Assembly: GCF_000173915.1 (NCBI RefSeq)
Contig: NZ_ACDZ02000008.1
Location: forward strand, 1-64,000
Direction: 5' to 3'
Length of the DNA: 64,000 bases
Origin: Gemella haemolysans ATCC 10379
GTDB taxonomy: Bacteria > Bacillota > Bacilli > Staphylococcales > Gemellaceae
Below the pieces are notes generated by a model. That model saw only the letters and a list, made by a program, of their open reading frames with translations. It made no database searches and was not told the origin of the DNA. The position numbers and the translations under genes were made by a program. Shown here piece after piece: positions 1-7,233 of the stretch. Positions within the stretch are counted from its first letter, which is position 1. Every line of letters starts with the position of its first letter.

Positions 1-37
1 AATTGTTGACTAAAACATTAGCCAACAATTTTTTTAT
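1..37 (+). terminator. Intrinsic terminator at left edge
   Basis: AATTGTTG and CAACAATT form a stem around a short loop and are followed by a run of T on the + strand. It would end a rightward transcript entering from outside the window. It may also serve the leftward operon ending at 40, but the left flank cannot be seen. Confidence 0.7.
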
Positions 38-39
38 TA

Positions 40-1218
40 TTATCTTTTTGATAACGACTCTCTATATTTAAGAGGCGTCATTTTCACTAGAGTTTTGAAT
101 ATTCTAATGAAGTAACTTGTATCAAAGTATCCAATATAATCAGCTACTTCTGAAATTGAAAAATCAGTATTCGCTAATAAGTAACAAGCGTTAGAAATAC
201 GTTTATCGTGGATATAATCTACGATACTAATCCCCATATCTTTATTGAAAATTGAAGATAGATAACTCTTATTAACACCTAGGTAATCACTCACGTTATC
301 TAAGCTAATTTTCTCAGAAATACGATCATTAATATACGCTATACAGTTACGAACTACAGCTTGTTTATCTTTGTATTTATTTCTGTCTACAAGTAAACAG
401 TAACTTCTAATAACATCTTCTGATAAATCGTAGTTATCAAGTTTGTTTTTAATTTTAACCCATAATTCTTCAATTCCTAGGTAATCATCATTATGTTGTT
501 CTAAAGCATAACGTAATAAATCATTCATATTATATGATTTTCTACGACGAACATTAACACCCTGTTCTATATGATTTTCTTCTACTCCATGATTTCTATG
601 ACGAAGATCAAACAACATATTCACACGAGAAATATTTCCATCTACTACAGCTTCTAATATTTCACGTTTAAACTTAACTTCACTCTCTAAAATACCGTTT
701 AAATAAGTATTTTTTCTCGATGATGCTCTTCTTACATTTTTAACACTTGAGTCTTCTACTAAGACGATTGCATCTAAGAAATCTACATTTTCATCTTCAA
801 CTAATAACTCGATTAAGTAGTTGAATTTTTTACGTGGTGTAATTGGTAATGAAAAATATACATCACAAATTAATTCATTAATACTTGCTCCGTACTTAGT
901 TAGAGATTCTTGGAATAATTTTGTTGGTATTAAGTACTCTAAAAATGGAGTAATTAAGTAGAACTCTTCTTCGTTTTCACTCGGAATAAATAAACAAGAA
1001 ATCCCTAATCCACTTTGACATTTCACTAACTTACCAGCTTTTAATCCTTCTTTTACTTTTGATAAATTCCTCTTAATAAATCTACTAAAAATACTACTTA
1101 ACTGTTCTTCCCCTAAATTAAGTCGGATTTCTTCATCCGTATATTTATAAGTTAATACATCTCCATTTAAATCTAAAATATCCTTAATTCGCTCAATTTT
1201 CTTTAATGAACTTCTCAT
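40..1218 (-). CDS. AraC-family transcriptional regulator
   Basis: This is a 392-residue protein with an AraC/XylS-type double helix-turn-helix at its C-terminus, roughly residues 285-388. Visible elements are the first helix pair (ISLDNVSDYLGVNKSYLSSI) and the second (FSISEVADYIGYFDTSYF), followed by FKTLVKMTPLKYR, which is typical of the family. The first ~280 residues match nothing I recognise and probably sense a ligand or mediate dimerisation. The start follows a strong AGGAGGT site. The gene lies 28 bp downstream of an ABC-2 permease on the same strand, so it is probably the last gene of that operon and may control it; this role is inferred. The family call is firm; the target genes are unknown. 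Confidence 0.88.
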   Translation of the reverse strand: MRSSLKKIERIKDILDLNGDVLTYKYTDEEIRLNLGEEQLSSIFSRFIKRNLSKVKEGLKAGKLVKCQSGLGISCLFIPSENEEEFYLITPFLEYLIPTKLFQESLTKYGASINELICDVYFSLPITPRKKFNYLIELLVEDENVDFLDAIVLVEDSSVKNVRRASSRKNTYLNGILESEVKFKREILEAVVDGNISRVNMLFDLRHRNHGVEENHIEQGVNVRRRKSYNMNDLLRYALEQHNDDYLGIEELWVKIKNKLDNYDLSEDVIRSYCLLVDRNKYKDKQAVVRNCIAYINDRISEKISLDNVSDYLGVNKSYLSSIFNKDMGISIVDYIHDKRISNACYLLANTDFSISEVADYIGYFDTSYFIRIFKTLVKMTPLKYRESLSKR

Positions 1219-1246
1219 CTTACCTACCTCCTAACAACTTTTAATT

Positions 1247-2068
1247 TTAGTCTATTGTAATATCACGTCTTGCATTTACAATATATGAAATTGTAAAGAA
1301 TACAACACTATATGCTACTAACATAATAATTAATGCATTTGCATTATCAAACTTAAATACTTCTTTTACAGTGTGACGTCCTGCTTCACTTGCATAATAT
1401 GAGCTAAATAGCGGTACATCGAACATATGGTATTTTGCCCATGAGAATTTTGAAACTGCAAATATTGTTAAAGCTTGAATTAATCCAGTTCCTAAAAGTG
1501 ATAACATAACTAATACCAATGATAGAATTTGTGTTTTAAACACTACACAAACTAATACTACCATAGCAACAAAGAAGATAAACACTGCTAAGTCTGCTAA
1601 ATTTGTAATAATTAATTGTTTAGCAACTGTTCTACCAAAATACCCTTCTTCTATAGTATCATTCAAATGATTTAAACCTACTTTTCTATTGAAAAATACA
1701 TAATATTTTGTTAAAAAGTCAAATACTGTTCCCACTACTAAGAATATAATATAGTTAATAAACGCTAAAACTATTTTCGCAGTAAGTATTGCAGAACGAG
1801 ATTTTGGTTTTGTATATAAGAATTTAATAGTTCCTTTTGAATACTCTTGAGACAAGTTATTAGCTAACATAATTAGTGAGAATATCATAGCTACTGAAGT
1901 TGAAACCACTGTTAGTCCGCTAAGTATTTTCACAGCATCGATGCCATCTTCAAACTGTCTTTTTGTAAAATAACTATTTAATAAGATAATCCCAAACAAT
2001 AGTAATAAGTATAACCATGTAGTTTTCTTTTTGTAATCTTTTATAAATTCATTTATAAATAATTTCAT
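1247..2068 (-). CDS. ABC-2 type transporter permease
   Basis: A 273-residue hydrophobic protein with about six predicted membrane segments (for example near residues 17-35, 55-75, 105-125, 155-175, 180-205 and 243-262). The overall form is that of ABC-2 permeases: a short cytoplasmic N-terminus, then LANNLSQEYSKGTIKFLYTK, the conserved coupling region that includes the EYSKGTI pattern. Its ATG overlaps the stop codon of the upstream ATPase gene by one base (TAATG), so translation is probably coupled and the two make one transporter. The substrate cannot be told; such pairs often export peptides or give bacteriocin or antibiotic tolerance. Confidence 0.88.
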   Translation of the reverse strand: MKLFINEFIKDYKKKTTWLYLLLLFGIILLNSYFTKRQFEDGIDAVKILSGLTVVSTSVAMIFSLIMLANNLSQEYSKGTIKFLYTKPKSRSAILTAKIVLAFINYIIFLVVGTVFDFLTKYYVFFNRKVGLNHLNDTIEEGYFGRTVAKQLIITNLADLAVFIFFVAMVVLVCVVFKTQILSLVLVMLSLLGTGLIQALTIFAVSKFSWAKYHMFDVPLFSSYYASEAGRHTVKEVFKFDNANALIIMLVAYSVVFFTISYIVNARRDITID

Positions 2069-3285
2069 TATTTTCTCTCCCCTCCTGTAATTTGTAGGAA
2101 TCGATCCTCTAATGATGTATGTAGTTCACGAATTGTATCTATTTCTACATTGTTATTAACTAGATATGTAATAATACGAGCTTTCTCTTCACGATCAAGA
2201 TTTTCAAAGACAAATCCATCGTTAGTTAACTCATATCTAACACCTAATTCTCTCACTAATATTTCTGTTTTTTCTACATCATGTGTTTTCATTAATGTTT
2301 TAATAATTTCATCTGCTACTAGGTTTTCTAGTTTATCATCTGCAATAATTCTACCTTTTTCGATTACGATAACTCTATCACAAACTTTTTCGATTTCATC
2401 TAGTAAGTGTGATGAAATTAAGATTGATACTCCAGTTGATGCGATTTCTTTAAGTTTGTTACGGAAATCTTGAACTCCTTGTGGATCTAAACCATTTACA
2501 GGTTCATCAAGAATAAGTACCTTAGGATCATTAAGTAATGCTTGAGCTAATCCTAATCGTTGACGCATACCTAGAGAATAAGTTTTAACTTTCTTTCTAA
2601 TAACTTTTTTTAGTCCAACGAATTCTACTAACTCTTTCATACGTGCTCTTGTTACTTTTTTACCACAAACACGAGCAATTTGTTTTAAGTTAGACCATCC
2701 AGACATATAGTTATAAAACTCTGGTGTTTCAATCATCGCTCCAACTTCTTTAAGCATAGCAGTTTTACCTAAACCTAAAGGTTTCTCAAAACAATAAACA
2801 TCCCCTTTAGTTATTTTAGTTAATCCTACCATCATTCTCATTATAGTAGTCTTACCACTTCCGTTTGGCCCCAATAGTCCAATAATTTCACCTTTACGCA
2901 TGTCAAAAGTAATATCCTCAACTATTGTTTTTAATCCAATACGTTTTTTAAGTCCTAAAACCTCTAATACAACTGGACTTTCTTCCACTTCTTCTTTTTT
3001 AACTTCTTTTGCTTGTTCATTTTCGATTGCATGAACTAACTCATTTCTATCTAATACAACCGTTTCCGCATGAACATCTGTCTCTTCAGTAATAGTAGGC
3101 ATAATTACCGTCTCTTCTAAATTCTCCTGCTCACCAAGCGGTTTTCTAGTATATGTAGATGAATTTTCTATATCTACCTGTTTTCTAATTTTTTCTAGTA
3201 AACTTGAGTAATCATCTGATTTTTTACTATTTTTTCCCAATTCATCATTACTTAATATATCTTTATTTTTTTCTGAATTTGTCAT
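2068..3285 (-). CDS. ABC transporter ATPase with N-terminal extension
   Basis: A 405-residue ATPase for the adjacent permease. The nucleotide-binding domain occupies about residues 107-320: Walker A GPNGSGKTT, signature YSLGMRQRLGLAQ, Walker B VLILDEPVNGLDP and switch region ISSHLLDEIEKVCD. A C-terminal tail follows. Residues 1-106 are unusual: acidic, low in hydrophobic residues and probably disordered, with two similar motifs, EETVIMP and AETVVLD. ABC-2 ATPases of this class normally have about 300 residues and lack such an extension. The upstream start is supported by AGGAATC before ATG and by continuous coding character. It is the first gene of a three-gene operon. The substrate is unknown. 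Confidence 0.9.
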   Translation of the reverse strand: MTNSEKNKDILSNDELGKNSKKSDDYSSLLEKIRKQVDIENSSTYTRKPLGEQENLEETVIMPTITEETDVHAETVVLDRNELVHAIENEQAKEVKKEEVEESPVVLEVLGLKKRIGLKTIVEDITFDMRKGEIIGLLGPNGSGKTTIMRMMVGLTKITKGDVYCFEKPLGLGKTAMLKEVGAMIETPEFYNYMSGWSNLKQIARVCGKKVTRARMKELVEFVGLKKVIRKKVKTYSLGMRQRLGLAQALLNDPKVLILDEPVNGLDPQGVQDFRNKLKEIASTGVSILISSHLLDEIEKVCDRVIVIEKGRIIADDKLENLVADEIIKTLMKTHDVEKTEILVRELGVRYELTNDGFVFENLDREEKARIITYLVNNNVEIDTIRELHTSLEDRFLQITGGERK

Positions 3286-3781
3286 TATTTGTAGAAGATT
3301 CCTTTCTTATAAATTTTCTTTTATATTATATCATATTTATACTATTATTTCCATTAAATAATGAATAATTATTTTTTATTTTACTACTTTACCTATTAAC
3401 ATATCATAAACCATTATTTAAGATTTTTTTATTTATATAATTACCTTTAAATTGTGAAAGTTTAAAAGCCATCTACATCAACATCTATCATTTTTCCATA
3501 CAATTATATTTTCTTAAAATTTTGATTATACTTGTACATACATTATTATAAAAATTCTAAAAATTTATACATAACATTACTATTTACACTATAAGTTTAT
3601 TTGCTATTAAAATCCATATTTGTTTTTATAATAACTTTTATAAATAATAACCTATTAAATTTATTATTACAGATATAATATACTTTTTTTCATTTACATA
3701 ACCTTATTTATCCAAAACACTCTTATCAAATTAAAATTACATTTAAATTTATGATATAATATAACTTGAGGTGAATATACT
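3286..3781. other. Non-coding AT-rich divergent intergenic region
   Basis: This ~500-bp gap between divergent transcripts is extremely AT-rich, with stops in all frames. Apart from the promoter of the rightward gene near its right end, I see no repeat, RNA gene or convincing gene remnant in it. Confidence 0.6.
3731..3760 (+). promoter_or_regulatory. Promoter for the 5-FCL operon (extended -10)
   Basis: TGATATAAT (TATAAT at 3755-3760) is a good extended -10 box. A weak TTAAAA lies about 18 bp upstream. The leader would be only ~15 nt, with GAGGTG placed just before the TTG start. Confidence 0.55.
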
Positions 3782-4348
3782 TTGAAAAAAGAACTTAGAA
3801 AAAAATTTATTATTGAAAGAAACAATTTGTCTGAAGATTATAGAAATAATGCATCCGCTAAAATACTCTCTAAACTTGAAAATAACAAAATATTTATGTC
3901 TGCAGAAAAAATATTCATTTTTGTAGGATTTGGTAGTGAAGTACCTACCCTATCATTTATAAATAAATGGATTGGTAAAAAGCAGATCTTTGTACCAAAA
4001 ATCGAAAATAAAATTATGAATCTAGTACATATAACATCTATAGAAAACTTAACTCCAGGACACTTTGGAGTACTAGAACCTACTAGTTGTAGCTATTATA
4101 CTGGTAGCATTGATTTAGTAATTACCCCTTCTATAGTATTCGATAAAAATGGATATCGTCTTGGGTATGGCAAAGGTTATTATGATAAATATTTTACAAC
4201 AAATAAGCATAAGACTAGCATCGGTTTATCATATGATAAGCTTCTTCAAGAAAAAGTCCCTACTGATAAATATGATAAAAAGGTAGACATTATAATAACA
4301 GAGGAGCAAACATTAATAATCAATGAAAAATATAATAGTAACGACTAG
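3782..4348 (+). CDS. 5-formyltetrahydrofolate cyclo-ligase
   Basis: A 188-residue protein of normal length for 5-FCL (MTHFS/YgfA/YqgN family), which uses ATP to turn 5-formyl-THF into 5,10-methenyl-THF in folate one-carbon metabolism. The diagnostic C-terminal signature YRLGYGKGYYDKYF is present (about residues 137-150), as is the basic N-terminus KKELRKKFI that starts these enzymes. The start codon is TTG at 3782, preceded by GAGGTG at the right spacing; no ATG nearby fits. The gene overlaps the next one by 26 bp and so forms an operon with a methyltransferase. Confidence 0.93.
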   Translation: MKKELRKKFIIERNNLSEDYRNNASAKILSKLENNKIFMSAEKIFIFVGFGSEVPTLSFINKWIGKKQIFVPKIENKIMNLVHITSIENLTPGHFGVLEPTSCSYYTGSIDLVITPSIVFDKNGYRLGYGKGYYDKYFTTNKHKTSIGLSYDKLLQEKVPTDKYDKKVDIIITEEQTLIINEKYNSND

Positions 4349-5093
4349 TGTAAAAACAACACCCCAACTCAACACTAAGGCACAAAATCTTGCCAACGAA
4401 TTAAATTTAAAATATATTATAAGAAATAAAAAAACAATTAAACAATTACTAGAATCTGCTCAAGGTGCACTCGTAGTATACAAAAATAAACTAAGTTATT
4501 TCGAGAATGATTCAGAATTTTTCTTCCATCTAGATACGACTGCATTAAAAATTAAAAATTCGGACAATGAGCCTCTAGTTGAAATAATAGGTAAAGAAAA
4601 GCAAAATGTTCTAGATTGTACGATGGGGCTTGCAGGAGATAGTATTCTCCTAAGCTATTACAGCCACAATGTTACTTCTCTAGAAAAAAATAAGATTATA
4701 CATCTCATTACAAGTAGCGGACTAAAACACTACGCTTCCCCTAACGAAGAGATAAACAAAGCGATGAGAAAGATCATTACTCATAACTTTGATTGTATAG
4801 ATTATTTAAAGAAAACTCCTGATAATGCATTCGATATAATATACTTTGACCCTATGTTTTCACATGATATAGCCGAATCTAACAATCTTTCAGGAATAAC
4901 TCCTCTTGCCGATAGTCATTTCAAATATGATGAATTTATAAAAGAAGCATATCGGGTTGCAAGAGGTAAGATTATTATTAAAGCTCACTTCAAGGACAAT
5001 GTATTTGAAAGATACAACTTTACAAGAATAATTAGAAAAAACACTAAATTCCACTTCGGATTCCTCGATATAAATCAAAAAACCAAAAACTAA
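4323..5093 (+). CDS. Class I SAM-dependent methyltransferase, RsmJ/YpiP-like
   Basis: A 256-residue protein with a Rossmann methyltransferase core: motif I LDCTMGLAGDSILLSYY (about residues 98-114) and the motif IV-like FDIIYFDPMF (about 170-179). The DPMF/DPMYP form is typical of RsmJ-like (DUF548/YpiP) enzymes, which methylate rRNA guanine in Gammaproteobacteria; the Bacillus relatives are less well defined. Substrate assignment here is therefore inferred. It starts inside the end of the 5-FCL gene. Its stop codon lies within a 42-bp palindrome that also contains the stop of the convergent gene. Confidence 0.75.
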   Translation: MKNIIVTTSVKTTPQLNTKAQNLANELNLKYIIRNKKTIKQLLESAQGALVVYKNKLSYFENDSEFFFHLDTTALKIKNSDNEPLVEIIGKEKQNVLDCTMGLAGDSILLSYYSHNVTSLEKNKIIHLITSSGLKHYASPNEEINKAMRKIITHNFDCIDYLKKTPDNAFDIIYFDPMFSHDIAESNNLSGITPLADSHFKYDEFIKEAYRVARGKIIIKAHFKDNVFERYNFTRIIRKNTKFHFGFLDINQKTKN

Positions 5094-5119
5094 GCTTTAA
5101 AGCTTAATTTTTGGTTTTT
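5078..5119. terminator. Bidirectional terminator overlapping two stop codons
   Basis: A nearly perfect palindrome centred on AAGCTTTAAAGCTT, flanked by CCAAAAA and TTTTTGG arms. It gives A/T-rich tails on both strands. It contains the last codons and stops of both convergent genes, leaving only three bases between the two reading frames. Confidence 0.8.
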
Positions 5120-5363
5120 CATTTTTCATTTCTTTTACAGCTTGATAACCATCATATCCAGTGATTTCTTTGAAATCACGATACAAAGAATTCTCCTCAG
5201 ACTTAGCTCGAACTACACTCTTAAAGTCTTTGTATGCAGCTTTAAATTCTGATAGTTCTACTCCCGATAAATAACATTCTTCTACTAAATCTAAAAATTT
5301 AATAATAATTGTTATCTCATCCGTATTATATAATGTATAATCTATTGGATAATTAAATTCCAT
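5097..5363 (-). CDS. UPF0223 family protein
   Basis: An 88-residue protein that matches the small UPF0223 family (YktA-like) by its FNYPIDY start, the DEITIIIKFLDLVEECY helix, the EFKAAYKDFKSVV segment and the SLYRDFKEITGYDGYQAVKE end. The family has no known function; structures of relatives are small helical bundles. It lies 8 bp downstream of the response-regulator gene, on the same strand, so the two are probably co-transcribed. Confidence 0.85.
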   Translation of the reverse strand: MEFNYPIDYTLYNTDEITIIIKFLDLVEECYLSGVELSEFKAAYKDFKSVVRAKSEENSLYRDFKEITGYDGYQAVKEMKNEKPKIKL

Positions 5364-5371
5364 ACTCTTAC

Positions 5372-6049
5372 CTACTCAAATGTATAACCAACACCGCGAA
5401 CAGTTCTTAGGTTTTTATCATAACCAATTTTTCGTAACTCTTTTCTTAATCCTGAAATATAAACTTCGATAGCGTTAATCGTTGTTTCTGAATCAACACC
5501 CCACACACGATCAAATATTTCTTCTTTTTCTAGTACGATATTATTATTGATTACAAAGAATGATAATAATTCAAGGTATTTCCCTTTAATTGTATCTAAT
5601 GTCCCACCATTTGATGATACCAATTCATTTTTAAGGTCTAACACTAAATCTTTGTATGTAATTTCATGTTCACCTTTTAGGTTACTTTCACGTTGAAGTA
5701 AGTTCGAAATTGTTGTCAGTAAAAGAGAAGCATCCGCTACACGTGGTAGATATTCCGTCACTCTATGCTTCATGACTCTAGCCTTTTCTTCTGTTGATTC
5801 TGCTATAGTAATAATAATTACTGGAGTTTTATGTTCGTTGCTTTCTCGAATATAATCAAGTAGGTCTATTCCGCCCATTCCCGGTAGAATACTATCAGCT
5901 ATTACAAAATCATACTTATTTTCATCAACAAGTTTTTGTCCATCTAATCCATTATAACAAACATCCGCATCAAATTTCTCTGAAATTGCAGCTTTCAATG
6001 ATGCAGCTAATAATTTGTCATCTTCTACAATAAGTGCTTTAAGCATCAA
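5372..6049 (-). CDS. OmpR/CiaR-like response regulator, atypical receiver
   Basis: A 225-residue response regulator with an N-terminal receiver (about 1-120) and a C-terminal winged helix (about 128-225). The acidic pair (VEDD) and phospho-acceptor Asp (FVIADSILPGMGG) are present. The usual GADDYxxKPF region is replaced by RVTEYLPRVADA, so the invariant Lys-Pro is missing. The effector domain (EEIFDRVWGVDSETTINAIEVYISGLRKEL, described here in parts) resembles CiaR. No histidine kinase gene lies next to it, so it is an orphan. The start follows an AGGAGT site. It may act independently of phosphorylation, but that is inference. Confidence 0.85.
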   Translation of the reverse strand: MMLKALIVEDDKLLAASLKAAISEKFDADVCYNGLDGQKLVDENKYDFVIADSILPGMGGIDLLDYIRESNEHKTPVIIITIAESTEEKARVMKHRVTEYLPRVADASLLLTTISNLLQRESNLKGEHEITYKDLVLDLKNELVSSNGGTLDTIKGKYLELLSFFVINNNIVLEKEEIFDRVWGVDSETTINAIEVYISGLRKELRKIGYDKNLRTVRGVGYTFE

Positions 6050-6138
6050 TAACTCCTCCTTTTTATTTTTTATTTATCTAAATAATTATTTTATATCTTT
6101 TCTAAAAAAAATACAACTAAAAACTACAATATTTTCTT

Positions 6139-6540
6139 CTATTTTTTCATTATAAGAAAATATACAATACATGAAACTAATATTCCTACTAAAGCTCCAC
6201 TACTATCTATTAATACATCAACAATATTTCCATCTCTACCTGGTACAAAAGTTTGATGAAATTCATCACTTAGGGCATAGATAACAGAAAACAAGAAACT
6301 TAATATACCAGTTTTTTTAAAATCTTTTATCTTGCTATTTTCTATAAATAAATTCGATAAATATGAACATGAAAAAAATCCCAAAGTCATATATTCACTA
6401 AAGTGGCCTAATTTTCTTATGATTAAGTCATTAGAAATCTTCGATGACTCTTCTCCAGGTTGACTAGAAAATAAAAATATGACTATACAAATTAAAATTA
6501 ATATTATTAATGAAAAGTATTTCTTATATAAAAGTTTAAT
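6139..6540 (-). CDS. VanZ-like membrane protein, ATT start
   Basis: A 133-residue VanZ-family protein. The first ATG in frame (6390) would give only 83 residues and remove the first membrane helix. The upstream frame stays open and encodes a basic start (KLLYKKYF), a hydrophobic helix, and the conserved VanZ segment FSSQPGEESSKIS. Then comes RKLGHFSEY, and later ALSDEFHQTFVPGRDGNIVDVLID, the family signature. AAGGAG stands eight bases before an ATT codon, and no ATG, GTG or TTG is available there, so ATT is the likely start. VanZ proteins are linked to teicoplanin or lipoglycopeptide tolerance, but the function of most is unknown. Confidence 0.8.
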   Translation of the reverse strand: MKLLYKKYFSLIILILICIVIFLFSSQPGEESSKISNDLIIRKLGHFSEYMTLGFFSCSYLSNLFIENSKIKDFKKTGILSFLFSVIYALSDEFHQTFVPGRDGNIVDVLIDSSGALVGILVSCIVYFLIMKK

Positions 6541-6846
6541 AAAAATTTCTCCTTAGTATTTATTTTAATATTTTTTTCCTACTTTCTATATTACCATATA
6601 ATTTTAATAAATGGTAATATTTGTAAGTAAAATAACCAAAAAGATACTTTTAATATTCTACTAACCATCTAAAAAACACAATATTTTCTTCAAATTACTC
6701 ATATAATGAAATTTATAAATATTTATTATAAACAGAAATTTAATTTCATAAAACTTTAAACATCGTATCTCAAAACATTTACCAACAAAAATATAAAATA
6801 TTATGATATAATTATAGTAAACGAATTCAAATAATGGAGGTCTATT
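6541..6846. other. AT-rich divergent intergenic region
   Basis: The gap holds the VanZ ribosome-binding site at its left end and an extended -10 box (TGATATAAT, TATAAT at 6807-6812) for the rightward DUF1904 gene at its right end. I see no coding remnant or structured RNA in between. Confidence 0.55.
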
Positions 6847-7164
6847 ATGCCACGTATAGTTGCTAGAGGATTTAAAAAAGAAGATTTAAAAAAAGTTAGT
6901 GCTGAACTTTTCGATACTATTGCTGAAATAATCGAAAGACCGCGCGAAGCTTTTACATTAGATTTAATTGAAAGTGTTGCTATTCTTGATGGAGAAGAAA
7001 TCAACAGAGCAAATCTTGAAATTGGTTGGATTCACCGACCTGTTGAAGTTTGCGAAAAAGTTGCTACTGCTGTTAATGAACTATTCAAACCTCTTGGTTA
7101 TGAAACAGTAATGATTTCATTCAAAGATATTGACTTAGCATACGAATTTGTATTCAAAAAATAA
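6847..7164 (+). CDS. DUF1904 (tautomerase-fold) protein
   Basis: A 105-residue protein beginning MPRIVARGF, so a Pro at position 2 would be N-terminal after Met removal, as in the 4-oxalocrotonate tautomerase superfamily. Length, the order of secondary structure and the ending (ETVMISFKDIDLAYEF) fit DUF1904 proteins, which resemble tautomerases but have no assigned substrate. GGAGG precedes the ATG by a normal distance. The gene is alone, with its own extended -10 promoter and a strong terminator, so it is probably monocistronic. Catalytic activity is not shown by the sequence. Confidence 0.72.
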   Translation: MPRIVARGFKKEDLKKVSAELFDTIAEIIERPREAFTLDLIESVAILDGEEINRANLEIGWIHRPVEVCEKVATAVNELFKPLGYETVMISFKDIDLAYEFVFKK

Positions 7165-7170
7165 TTATTA

Positions 7171-7233
7171 AAAAAGGAGTGATTCGTAAATCAAGATTCA
7201 TTTAAATCTGATTCTTCGAATCACTCTTTTTTT
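7171..7233. terminator. Bidirectional terminator, DUF1904 / ABC exporter
   Basis: GAGTGATTCG (7177-7186) pairs with CGAATCACTC (7217-7226). The stem is flanked by an A-run on the left and a T-run on the right. It therefore suits both converging transcripts. Confidence 0.85.
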
